A DNA stretch of 64,000 nt from an uncultured Bacteroidales bacterium (lineage in GTDB: Bacteria; Bacteroidota; Bacteroidia; Bacteroidales; Paludibacteraceae). Positions 51,794 to 60,056 of the stretch are shown piece after piece. Each line of letters begins with the position of its first letter. Positions within the stretch are counted from its first letter, which is position 1. The stretch is from assembly GCA_900319005.1 (NCBI GenBank), contig ONMV01000003.1:1-64000 (forward strand), written 5' to 3'. Position numbers and translations under genes: made by a program. The notes under the pieces were generated by a model. The model worked only from the letters and a program-made list of their open reading frames with translations, had not been told where the DNA came from and made no database searches.

Positions 51794-53644
51794 CTACAAA
51801 TTCAGTTTAATTTTCTCATTATTCCCCTGCAATGTATATTTTCCGGCGAGAAGATTAAGTATATACGGATTGGCAGGATCCGCCTCCCATGAATCAACAG
51901 ATTCTCCCTTTTCATTCATAATCACAATCGTCTGCGCCTCACTCACGCTGACAACCACATGCGATTCCTCACAGCTCACCGCAATAGTGGAAGCAGGGTA
52001 AACAGGATCGGCATCGGGAGCAGCATCGGATTTCAGTCTCATCTGCCATTGATACATAGACTGGGTATGATTAAAGCGGGCGTATATATTTCCATCTTCG
52101 GCTACTTTTTCCGCCCAAGAGGCAATGGTCTCCGCAGGGATAGTTACACTTTTCTTAGATGCAGTCAGTTTATGATAGAATAGCAGATTAGACGCCGTCG
52201 ATGATAAAGAAATATTACAATCAGTAGCAATAAACACATCGCATGCAGCACTGGTGGAAGCCCCCTTTTTGGTAAAGGTAAGCGTCATATCTCCTCCCAC
52301 ATAGCGGGGATAATCGAGCAGATAATTACCTCCGGTGCTATTACGTGAAACAAGGAAAGCGGTGTCCAAAGAATGGATCACATTCTTCGTGTTGGCAACG
52401 CACGAAGCTTGTTCCCATAGGGAAGGAGTGATAGTCGTTGCTTCGGTACATTCAAAGCGAATATAGAGGTAATGCTCGTTCGTACGCTTCCATAAAGCCG
52501 TCATCTCTGCACCGCTGATACCAAACCCATGTCCGTTAAGCGATTTATCAAACGGGCATGTCCGGAGGATATGTTCGTCCGCAAAATCCGGATCATTGGC
52601 AATATACATAGTGAACTTATGCCGGGTAGGTGTAGAGAACAACACCGGTTTCTTCTCATCATTCCATGAATCCGGAATAGCGAAAAGAGCCGTCTCATTG
52701 GCATTAAGCGGATAAGTACGGTCATAACGCAGAAGGGTTGCTTTGCCTCGAGGCGGGGATTGGGGCACTTTCTCAATTGTGATTACACCTTGTTCCTCGC
52801 TATAGAATTTAGCGAAATACATACCTGCTTCGTTGGGATACTCTTCATCATGGACATAATGATAGAGCTGGTTGGCGGTAATCTTAAAGGATCCGCCGGG
52901 TTCTATTACTTCGTAATTGATAATCTCCGGATTGGTATTATCGGTAGGATCGAAATCACAGGTATTTCCCACAGCTAACTGGCAGGGCTTGGTACCATCC
53001 CATTTATAGACAATCGTATCTTCCTGCCATTGTACATAAGGCACAATGACATGACGTTTCTTATCATTGGGTTTGACATTAACGGTATCGCCCAAATGCA
53101 TGAATTTCGCATTATCCACGCAACTGCTGAAAAGATCATCCGGTGCCATAGAGATGATACCGGCACTATTATACGTAACCTTGACATATACCTCCAAGTT
53201 TTCGCTGATACCCATCTTGAGCAGATAGTCGCGGTAATTCTTACCAAGAGACAGATAATAGACGAACGTACCATTATCCAAAGTTTTGGAATCCAGTTTT
53301 GGAGAATGCGGCATATCGAGTTGGATTCCGCTACCTCCGCTGGTTTTACAGAACAGGCTACACAAGATACTATCTTCGTAAAAACCGGGGGTACAGGTAA
53401 AATCCATCTCTACATGCGGCGCAGGATCATCCTTGCCATTCTTCGGTGCAAACGTCACTGTCAGAGGCAGATCGAAGGTCCATGCAGAATACCAAACAGA
53501 CGTACCACTTTTGATAGTAGCTGTATAATCCTTTCCCATAGGGATAGCATCCTGACAAGAGGATCCCGGGTTCCCAGCGTGCGCAGGCACGCACATTCCG
53601 ATAAGGAACGCGCATGCGCACCATATAGCACTTAATCGTTTCAT
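51794..53644 (-). CDS. Secreted protein with repeat related to the 1808-residue neighbour
   Basis: A 616-residue protein with signal peptide (MKRLSAIWCACAFLIGMCVPAHA). It begins GNPGSSCQDAIPMGKDYTA ... VWYSAWTF, the same Cys-x-x-A ... WY plan as the giant neighbour, and ends MNEKGESVDSWEADPANPYI followed by LNLLAGKYTLQGN, which looks like a T9SS type A sorting domain (turn, then G-x-Y strand). ATG 53644 is preferred over 53650 because AAAGGAA lies six bases before it. Located between the 47-residue gene and the CDS-module protein gene on the same strand. Confidence 0.78.
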   Translation of the reverse strand: MKRLSAIWCACAFLIGMCVPAHAGNPGSSCQDAIPMGKDYTATIKSGTSVWYSAWTFDLPLTVTFAPKNGKDDPAPHVEMDFTCTPGFYEDSILCSLFCKTSGGSGIQLDMPHSPKLDSKTLDNGTFVYYLSLGKNYRDYLLKMGISENLEVYVKVTYNSAGIISMAPDDLFSSCVDNAKFMHLGDTVNVKPNDKKRHVIVPYVQWQEDTIVYKWDGTKPCQLAVGNTCDFDPTDNTNPEIINYEVIEPGGSFKITANQLYHYVHDEEYPNEAGMYFAKFYSEEQGVITIEKVPQSPPRGKATLLRYDRTYPLNANETALFAIPDSWNDEKKPVLFSTPTRHKFTMYIANDPDFADEHILRTCPFDKSLNGHGFGISGAEMTALWKRTNEHYLYIRFECTEATTITPSLWEQASCVANTKNVIHSLDTAFLVSRNSTGGNYLLDYPRYVGGDMTLTFTKKGASTSAACDVFIATDCNISLSSTASNLLFYHKLTASKKSVTIPAETIASWAEKVAEDGNIYARFNHTQSMYQWQMRLKSDAAPDADPVYPASTIAVSCEESHVVVSVSEAQTIVIMNEKGESVDSWEADPANPYILNLLAGKYTLQGNNEKIKLNL

Positions 53645-53668
53645 AGGCATTTCCTTTCTTTGTTCCTG

Positions 53669-53812
53669 TTAGAACACATCGGTTCGACGTGCGGGCGCAT
53701 TATTTCCCGGTCCGGGAGGCAACTCTGGAGATGTGCCGGACGCTTTCATCAACACGGACGTATCCAATAGTAATACGTCTGTCATAGGTACAATATACTG
53801 TTTCTTTTCCAT
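53669..53812 (-). CDS. Small protein of 47 residues with Pro-Gly-rich tail ending ARRTDVF
   Basis: Open frame starting MEKKQYIVPMTDVLLLDTS, then SGTSPELPPGPGNNAPARR and TDVF stop. It sits between the giant adhesin gene (64 nt upstream) and the 616-residue secreted protein gene (18 nt downstream) on the same strand. Short proteins with a K-x-Y-x-x-P-x-T-x-V start and a PGPG ... ARRxxVF end are something I associate with Bacteroidales gene clusters; the role is unknown. No signal peptide is evident. Good codon structure and conserved-looking ends make it more likely a gene than a chance frame. Confidence 0.65.
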   Translation of the reverse strand: MEKKQYIVPMTDVLLLDTSVLMKASGTSPELPPGPGNNAPARRTDVF

Positions 53813-53876
53813 AATTCTAATGATTTTTTTCGTCATTACGTCATCACGTGATTACGTTATTACGTCATTACGACTG

Positions 53877-56800
53877 TTATTCTACCAATTGTCCGTCAAT
53901 GCTGTACATCTCGCCATTGCGGATGATAAATACCTTATCCTCGACAATCACTTTGCGGATAGCATCGCCGTTTTGGATTGTTGCTTCCTCTATTCCGGTT
54001 GCCACTTGAGGTTGGCGCGCCACGACACGCAATCCGTAATGCGTATTGGTACCCTTATTCAGAGGAGCGATATATCCTCCGTAACTCAGATTCCAGATAG
54101 CCTCGTTATCATAGGTAAGATAGAGCATTGTCTCATCATTCGGCTGGTCAGCAATGAAGAGTTCATACTCGCCGTCTTTCTGAACGCTTATACCGAGCGG
54201 ATAATCAGCGGTATTATCGAAGCCGGCTATTGTATTGATACACATCTTACTGTCATAACGGGCAATCCACATCTGAGGAACCATATCGCTGATACCCATT
54301 TTCACCAAGTCTTGACCTACGATATAGGTATCTTCCTCTTTATCCTGATCCATACGAACGATGATACGGTCGGACACATCGGCATCGCTCGAAGCCAACA
54401 TCAATTCGTATCTCGTCATCGGAGCACTCCATTCTTCCGAGCGGCGTGGAGCCAGAGAAGGATTATAGGCATCGTCATGAGCTGCATAAGCTACTACTGA
54501 TGTATTGGTTTCAATTGCCTGCACGAAAATCGGCTGGCCTACTACCAAATTGTTCTCGTTCATATTTACCACCGAATATGTTCTCGTCTCCGCGTTATAA
54601 ACCTGACCTACATTCAATACATTGGTGGAATAATTCTTCACGTTTGCATTAATATACGCATGATAGGTAGCTGGGTTAGCAATACCATTCCAGTTTGCAT
54701 CTTTATTGTTTCCGGTTCCTAATGTAAATGCATATACAGCCAACGTATTGGTTATGAGTTTCGTACCGCTCTTACGCTCAAAACGGATGGTCTGCGCATC
54801 AGAGGTAAGATAGATCATATAGGCGCGTCCGGGATACATAATATGCTTTGACGCATCATCGTCTTCTACATACTTCCAGCAATCATTGCTATGTCCCTCT
54901 GCAGCACGGCGCTCTCCATCATAATAGAGGAGGTCAAAGGTAGTACCCATTTTTTGGCGAATAGGTTCAGCACTGCCGTTAATAATATAAACACCATTAT
55001 TTTCCGCATAAGCCCTCACATCTACCTGCCAAGGAACAGCTACGGCATACCAAGTCTTTGCTTTGAATCCGCCCGGTTGCGAGAAGTCGAATAGTGCACG
55101 AGTTGCTGTTACCGTTCCCTCGCCGGTAATCTCACCGGACGAAGACGGAGTACCTTCCAGAATCAAGTCGTCGGTGGTAAGAGTCACATTCTGGGGCACA
55201 TTCAGTTTGCCTTCTACACGGACCGTAGTAGTGGTAAGAGTAGTATTCTCTTTGATTGGCTCTTCCGCAGTAATAACAAGATCATCAATACGCTCATATT
55301 GCGCCGTATAGACGTTAACATCGCTGTTCACCTCATGAATTTCCGGACTCCATCCGGTAAATTGGTATTTACGATTCTCTGCGTCAGTATAGGTCGGCGT
55401 TTCATTATAAATCGAATATGCAGGTGTCTCTCCCCAATAAGAAGTAGTGTTATACAAAGGCGATCCGTCATAGTTCAACCAAGTGATGGTATAAGGACGA
55501 AGTGTCTGATCAAACTGCGCGGTATAGGTAGCATCTGCTGTTACTTCAGTAATCGCAGGCTCCCATCCGCTGAACGTGTACGAGTATTGTGCCGTAGCCG
55601 TCCTGGTCGGTGTTGTGCCGTTGTATTCAGGCGTAGCACCATACTTGACATTCTCATCCGTCTCTACAGCATTACCATTGCCGTCAAGCCATGTAATAGT
55701 AAAGGTATTTCTATTATAATAGATATTAACAATAGTAGAACCGTTACCGGCGATGGTGCCTTGTTCAAATGACTGTGCGGTAAAGCCTGTGTAGGATTTA
55801 GCCGCAGCAGCAGTAGCAGTAGCCGTTGTACCTGTTTTGTCTTCAGACTCATATTCAGTATATTCATTATTGTCTAAATTCTGCTGCCAGTGCTTAACGG
55901 TGTAGCTGATGTCATTGCGCGCTACAAAGTTCGCTGTAATCGTCTTATCCGCCGCCGTAGCATGAATGTGAATCGGGTTGCTGCTTGCGTTGTATCCGGT
56001 AGCCGCAGTTACTCCAGTCGGCAAGGTCCAACCGCTGAACGAGTAGCCCGCATCCGGAGTAGCAGTGATGTCTCCGGATGCTGTTTCGCAACCGATGTTG
56101 CTTACCGATGCCGGACTAACCGAGCCGTGTTCTCCAGCTGATACATTTACAGTGTATTTTTCCTCTGTTTTACTATAGTGTGCAAAATAGGTAGCATCAG
56201 CAGAAACCGCAGGCAATGATGCCAGTTTATCACCGCCATCGGTCGTAGACCAGCCATCGAAGGTGTAGGAATATTGAGCATCCGAAGCTTTAGTCGGCTC
56301 AGTTCCGCAATAAACCGGAGTTATTCCCAATTCAAATAAATTAGGCGTGGAGGTTAGTGTTGTAGATCCGTTTTTCCATGTGATGGTTGCACCATCACCC
56401 ACCTTGTATGTGTATTTCGGATAGTTGGCATTCTGATTATTAAGCGTAATAATCTGCTTGGGAGACACCACATAACCGGAAAGACCGTACGTTACATTAC
56501 TGGTACCACCAAAATAGCCTCCGTAAATCTTATAGTCTTCTGCCAATGCTTTGGTGTTGGTCATATAGATTTTATTCGCCGTTCCGTTAATCCAGAACTT
56601 ACCGCCATTGACCGTACATTTCGGAGTCGCACTAGCTGGATCATATGCCGTTGCACCTGATTGTGTTGCACCTGCAGGTACAAAGATTCCATATGCTTCT
56701 GTTTTCTTGGAGGTAACATTGAATTCTCCACCGTTAATAGTCGCGGTACCGGCATAAGCATAATTACCGCGATAATAGCCGGAAGAAGTACTTGTAATTT

Positions 56801-59800
56801 TCGCAGATCCAAGATATACATACACGCCATATGCCGGTTTATCAGATGTTGTTTCTACATTAAATGTACCGGCATTAACCTCCACTTCTCCGTCATAGCA
56901 TAGTCCGGTCTTGGCGTTAGGAGCCTCACCACCTCCAGCCATCACACCATAAGCCGTGGTGGTAGCCGTTACGTTAAACTCAGGACTATGCTGTGCCGTC
57001 TCGTTAATGGTAGTTTTTCCAGCATATACACGTACACCATATGCAGTGGTAGATTTTGGTGTAACATTAAAGGTACCTCCGTCAATCAAAGTTGTACCAT
57101 GTGATTTCACGCCATCTGCCGTAGTCGTTCCATTCGTACTTACATTGAATTCACCACCATGAATAATCAGATTACCGTAGTTATATTTTGAGAATGTATT
57201 CGGCATGGTATTCGCCGAGATATAATTACGTCCGGCATATGCACCGGTTGCAGTAGTTGTGGCCGCTTCCACATTGAAAGTTCCAGCATTGATGGTCATT
57301 GTCGCGGAACTATAGTAATCACCCGCATAGTCTCCAGACGTAATCACACGGGCGGCAGGAACGCTCACAATTGCGCCAATAGCACCGGTTGTGCCGGTCG
57401 TGGACACATTATAAGTTCCGCCGTTGATAGTAACATTGCTATTGGAGGTTAAACCAGTAGTTGCATTGGCTTGGTCTGCATTGGCATATACACCGTACGA
57501 ATTAGCGTATGCTTTTACTGTGAATTCTGGAGAATTGTTGATAACAGTATTTCCATCCAATGCATATACACCGAACGCATAATAGCCATTAGCAGCAGTA
57601 GTTGAGTTGGCAGCAGTCACATCAAATGTTCCACCATTGATAGTAGTTGTACCGTACGTCCACACACCTATGCAGTTTTTACCCTTCGTCTGCACGGAGG
57701 TTGCTACTGTAAAGTCACCGTCGTTGATGGTTAATTCGCCTTTTGAGACATACCTATTCGCCTGTACGTCGCGTTTCACATACGCTCCTATCGCATTAAG
57801 CGTTGTAGTAGTTACGTTGAAAGTACCGCTATTAACAGTTGCACGACCGATGCTACTATAGTCTCCAGGATAATATCCATCTGCTGTGCTCGTTATAACA
57901 CGACCGGAAGCATTCACATAGAGTCCGTATGCATCGGACGTTACAGCATCCACGTCAAATGTACCGCCGCCGATTGTCAGGTCACCTTGACAAGGCAATC
58001 CTGTCTTTTCTCCGGGTTGGGTTATATCAGCGACAGCGCCATACGCATTCGTAGTAGTTGCTTTTACTGTAAACTTAGGATTTCCGCTGGTCGTTCCGAT
58101 ACCATCCATTACACGGAAGCCATACGCAGCAGAAGTTTTTGCCGTAGCCGTAAAATCACCACCGTTCACATGTGTGGTTCCGTAAGAACGAATCGCTTCA
58201 GCGTTTGCACCGGAACCGGTTGTAACATCAAACGTACCATCGTTAATAGTCAAGGTCGGACGATACCATTCTGCTACCGTATTTGTTCCTGTCTCGAAAC
58301 GATATGTACGTCCAACATAAGCTCCCCATGCCTCTTTGGTCGTCGAATGCACGTAGAACTCACCACCATTAACCGTAACGGTGGGTACACTGGAATAGAT
58401 ACCGGGATAATTACCGCTTGCCGTACTTGTAATGTTGCGGATATTACAGTCCATGTGAATACCATAAGAAGGCGTCGAAGTGGTTGCCGTGACGTTGAAC
58501 ACGCCACCGTTAACAATCACGTTGGGATTATATGGACGTCCGGTTTTATCATCCGGTTGTGCACCATTAGCATAGATACCCTTTGCTGTTGTAGTAGCAT
58601 TTATATTAAAGGTACCGCTATTGATCGTTGTTGTGCCATCTTGGACTAACAATCCATAACCGGTTGTTGATTTCGGAGTCACATTGACCGTCGCATTAGC
58701 AATCGTAGTCGTACCGCGTGATTGAATACCATAAGCGGTGGTTGTACCATTTGTTACAACAGTGATGGTTCCACCTGTAATATTAGCAACAGCACGATAA
58801 GTTTCTGAAATAGTATTCGGCGTGGTTTTTGCCATAATGTACACACCATTAACAAAGACACCGGTGGCTGTATTTGTTGTGGAAGTGGCATTGATTGTAC
58901 CGCCCTTTAAGTTAAGCGTTCCGAAATATTTGTTGGTTGTGGCCTCTACATATAGAGCACACGCGCTGGTCGTTTGGGCAACCGCTTCAATCGTAGCTCC
59001 GGAATTAATATTCCATGTTCCATAGCCATATATTCCATAAGGCGAACTAATCTGTGTCGTTTCCGAGTGAACCGTTCCTCCATTGATGGTGATGGTTCCT
59101 CCAGAGGATGTAGAAGCTTCGACGTATATACCCCACGGATTGTGCGCTGCAAACGCCTCTATTCTACCGCCATTCATAGTAAATGTCATGCCAGTCTTTA
59201 CAATGAGACCACACGATTGTGTAGTAGTAATAGAATTGGCTTTATCATATGCTTTGGTATTGACAGCAGATATTGTACCCGCATTCAAAATCAAACTTCC
59301 TGCGGTCAAATTGACGCAGTAGCGACGGGCATTGTCATCCACCGTCAATTGGATACGTCCCAATTTGTCCTCCGAGTTATCCGTTATGGTAAACGTCGAA
59401 CCGGAGGCATCTATCTTCAGCATACTGGAAATAGATCCCGGAAGTATATGACCATTCAAATCCAAAGTACAAGTAGTGTTCTTTGCAGAATATGTCAAGC
59501 CAGCTGTTATAGTAGGAATATCCTTCAAGAGAGTGATGGTGGTATTCTTCTTTCCATTTGCCACCGTAAATGCCTCATTGATGAAATAGAAATCACGTGT
59601 CTCAATCGCATCCATTACGCGTACTCGCGGTTCTGCGAGACCCCATGCGCCGTTGTCATACTCATAATAACGCTTTACGTTCTGCTCGTTATAATCGAAG
59701 AAGAACGGCTCTTCGCGCTCCACGAGCAACCAGTCGTTGTTATACCAGATATAGTCACCTTCTTCTACGACATAGGCCTTCTCTTCGCCGGCATATTTAG

Positions 59801-60056
59801 TAGCCGGATGCCAGTTACATCCCTCGAAACAGATATAGTAATTAGTCGGGTTAGCCACATCATGCCATGCATCCGAGCGAGTTAACCGCACATCCGTCAA
59901 CCGCATACAGACTATTATCCGAGCCGCCATAGACGCCTTCCGTTTCCGTCCGGAGCAATTGGAGCCATTCGCTCGATGGATAGGTATAGCGAATATCGCT
60001 TGCCGGCGTCTCGTTGAGTGTCTGGATTGCATTAAAGATATTGCCGCAAGTAGCAT
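53877..60056 (-). CDS. Giant adhesin, C-terminal fragment (beta-helix and InlB-type repeats), separated by frameshift
   Basis: Open frame of 2059 codons; only the part from about 59880 onward in transcription order is meaningful, because the first 59 residues lie over the end of the 834-residue frame. From SDAWHDVANPTNYYICFEG it continues with beta-helix repeats (TINGGTFNVT, TVNGGEFYV; 59.2-56.6 kb), then InlB/Listeria-type repeats (YSYTFSGWEPAITEVTADAT, TITWLDGNG; about 56.4-55.3 kb), a large domain with VEGKLNVPQNV, and the end VIVEDKVFIIRNGEMYSIDG, the short C-terminal motif of this cluster. Removing one CTCG at 59874-59881 joins it to the N-terminal fragment, giving a protein of about 2827 residues. 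As it stands, the fragment has no signal peptide and would not be exported. Confidence 0.75.
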   Translation of the reverse strand: MLLAAISLMQSRHSTRRRQAIFAIPIHRANGSNCSGRKRKASMAARIIVCMRLTDVRLTRSDAWHDVANPTNYYICFEGCNWHPATKYAGEEKAYVVEEGDYIWYNNDWLLVEREEPFFFDYNEQNVKRYYEYDNGAWGLAEPRVRVMDAIETRDFYFINEAFTVANGKKNTTITLLKDIPTITAGLTYSAKNTTCTLDLNGHILPGSISSMLKIDASGSTFTITDNSEDKLGRIQLTVDDNARRYCVNLTAGSLILNAGTISAVNTKAYDKANSITTTQSCGLIVKTGMTFTMNGGRIEAFAAHNPWGIYVEASTSSGGTITINGGTVHSETTQISSPYGIYGYGTWNINSGATIEAVAQTTSACALYVEATTNKYFGTLNLKGGTINATSTTNTATGVFVNGVYIMAKTTPNTISETYRAVANITGGTITVVTNGTTTAYGIQSRGTTTIANATVNVTPKSTTGYGLLVQDGTTTINSGTFNINATTTAKGIYANGAQPDDKTGRPYNPNVIVNGGVFNVTATTSTPSYGIHMDCNIRNITSTASGNYPGIYSSVPTVTVNGGEFYVHSTTKEAWGAYVGRTYRFETGTNTVAEWYRPTLTINDGTFDVTTGSGANAEAIRSYGTTHVNGGDFTATAKTSAAYGFRVMDGIGTTSGNPKFTVKATTTNAYGAVADITQPGEKTGLPCQGDLTIGGGTFDVDAVTSDAYGLYVNASGRVITSTADGYYPGDYSSIGRATVNSGTFNVTTTTLNAIGAYVKRDVQANRYVSKGELTINDGDFTVATSVQTKGKNCIGVWTYGTTTINGGTFDVTAANSTTAANGYYAFGVYALDGNTVINNSPEFTVKAYANSYGVYANADQANATTGLTSNSNVTINGGTYNVSTTGTTGAIGAIVSVPAARVITSGDYAGDYYSSATMTINAGTFNVEAATTTATGAYAGRNYISANTMPNTFSKYNYGNLIIHGGEFNVSTNGTTTADGVKSHGTTLIDGGTFNVTPKSTTAYGVRVYAGKTTINETAQHSPEFNVTATTTAYGVMAGGGEAPNAKTGLCYDGEVEVNAGTFNVETTSDKPAYGVYVYLGSAKITSTSSGYYRGNYAYAGTATINGGEFNVTSKKTEAYGIFVPAGATQSGATAYDPASATPKCTVNGGKFWINGTANKIYMTNTKALAEDYKIYGGYFGGTSNVTYGLSGYVVSPKQIITLNNQNANYPKYTYKVGDGATITWKNGSTTLTSTPNLFELGITPVYCGTEPTKASDAQYSYTFDGWSTTDGGDKLASLPAVSADATYFAHYSKTEEKYTVNVSAGEHGSVSPASVSNIGCETASGDITATPDAGYSFSGWTLPTGVTAATGYNASSNPIHIHATAADKTITANFVARNDISYTVKHWQQNLDNNEYTEYESEDKTGTTATATAAAAKSYTGFTAQSFEQGTIAGNGSTIVNIYYNRNTFTITWLDGNGNAVETDENVKYGATPEYNGTTPTRTATAQYSYTFSGWEPAITEVTADATYTAQFDQTLRPYTITWLNYDGSPLYNTTSYWGETPAYSIYNETPTYTDAENRKYQFTGWSPEIHEVNSDVNVYTAQYERIDDLVITAEEPIKENTTLTTTTVRVEGKLNVPQNVTLTTDDLILEGTPSSSGEITGEGTVTATRALFDFSQPGGFKAKTWYAVAVPWQVDVRAYAENNGVYIINGSAEPIRQKMGTTFDLLYYDGERRAAEGHSNDCWKYVEDDDASKHIMYPGRAYMIYLTSDAQTIRFERKSGTKLITNTLAVYAFTLGTGNNKDANWNGIANPATYHAYINANVKNYSTNVLNVGQVYNAETRTYSVVNMNENNLVVGQPIFVQAIETNTSVVAYAAHDDAYNPSLAPRRSEEWSAPMTRYELMLASSDADVSDRIIVRMDQDKEEDTYIVGQDLVKMGISDMVPQMWIARYDSKMCINTIAGFDNTADYPLGISVQKDGEYELFIADQPNDETMLYLTYDNEAIWNLSYGGYIAPLNKGTNTHYGLRVVARQPQVATGIEEATIQNGDAIRKVIVEDKVFIIRNGEMYSIDGQLVE
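56570..59200 (-). repeat. Long internal repeats of the adhesin beta-helix
   Basis: Copies of about 540-555 bp (about 180-185 residues) anchored by the recurring ITSTxxGYYPGxYSS segment at about 58408, 57868, 57325 and 56770. Each copy has five or six shorter rungs of the type T-x-x-NGGTFNVT ... AYGxxV. DNA copies are diverged, so the repeat is old or under selection. Confidence 0.7.

Noticed and set aside
59860-59900. Programmed ribosomal frameshift in the adhesin gene
   Set aside because: There is no slippery heptamer; a CTCG tandem duplication explains the break fully.
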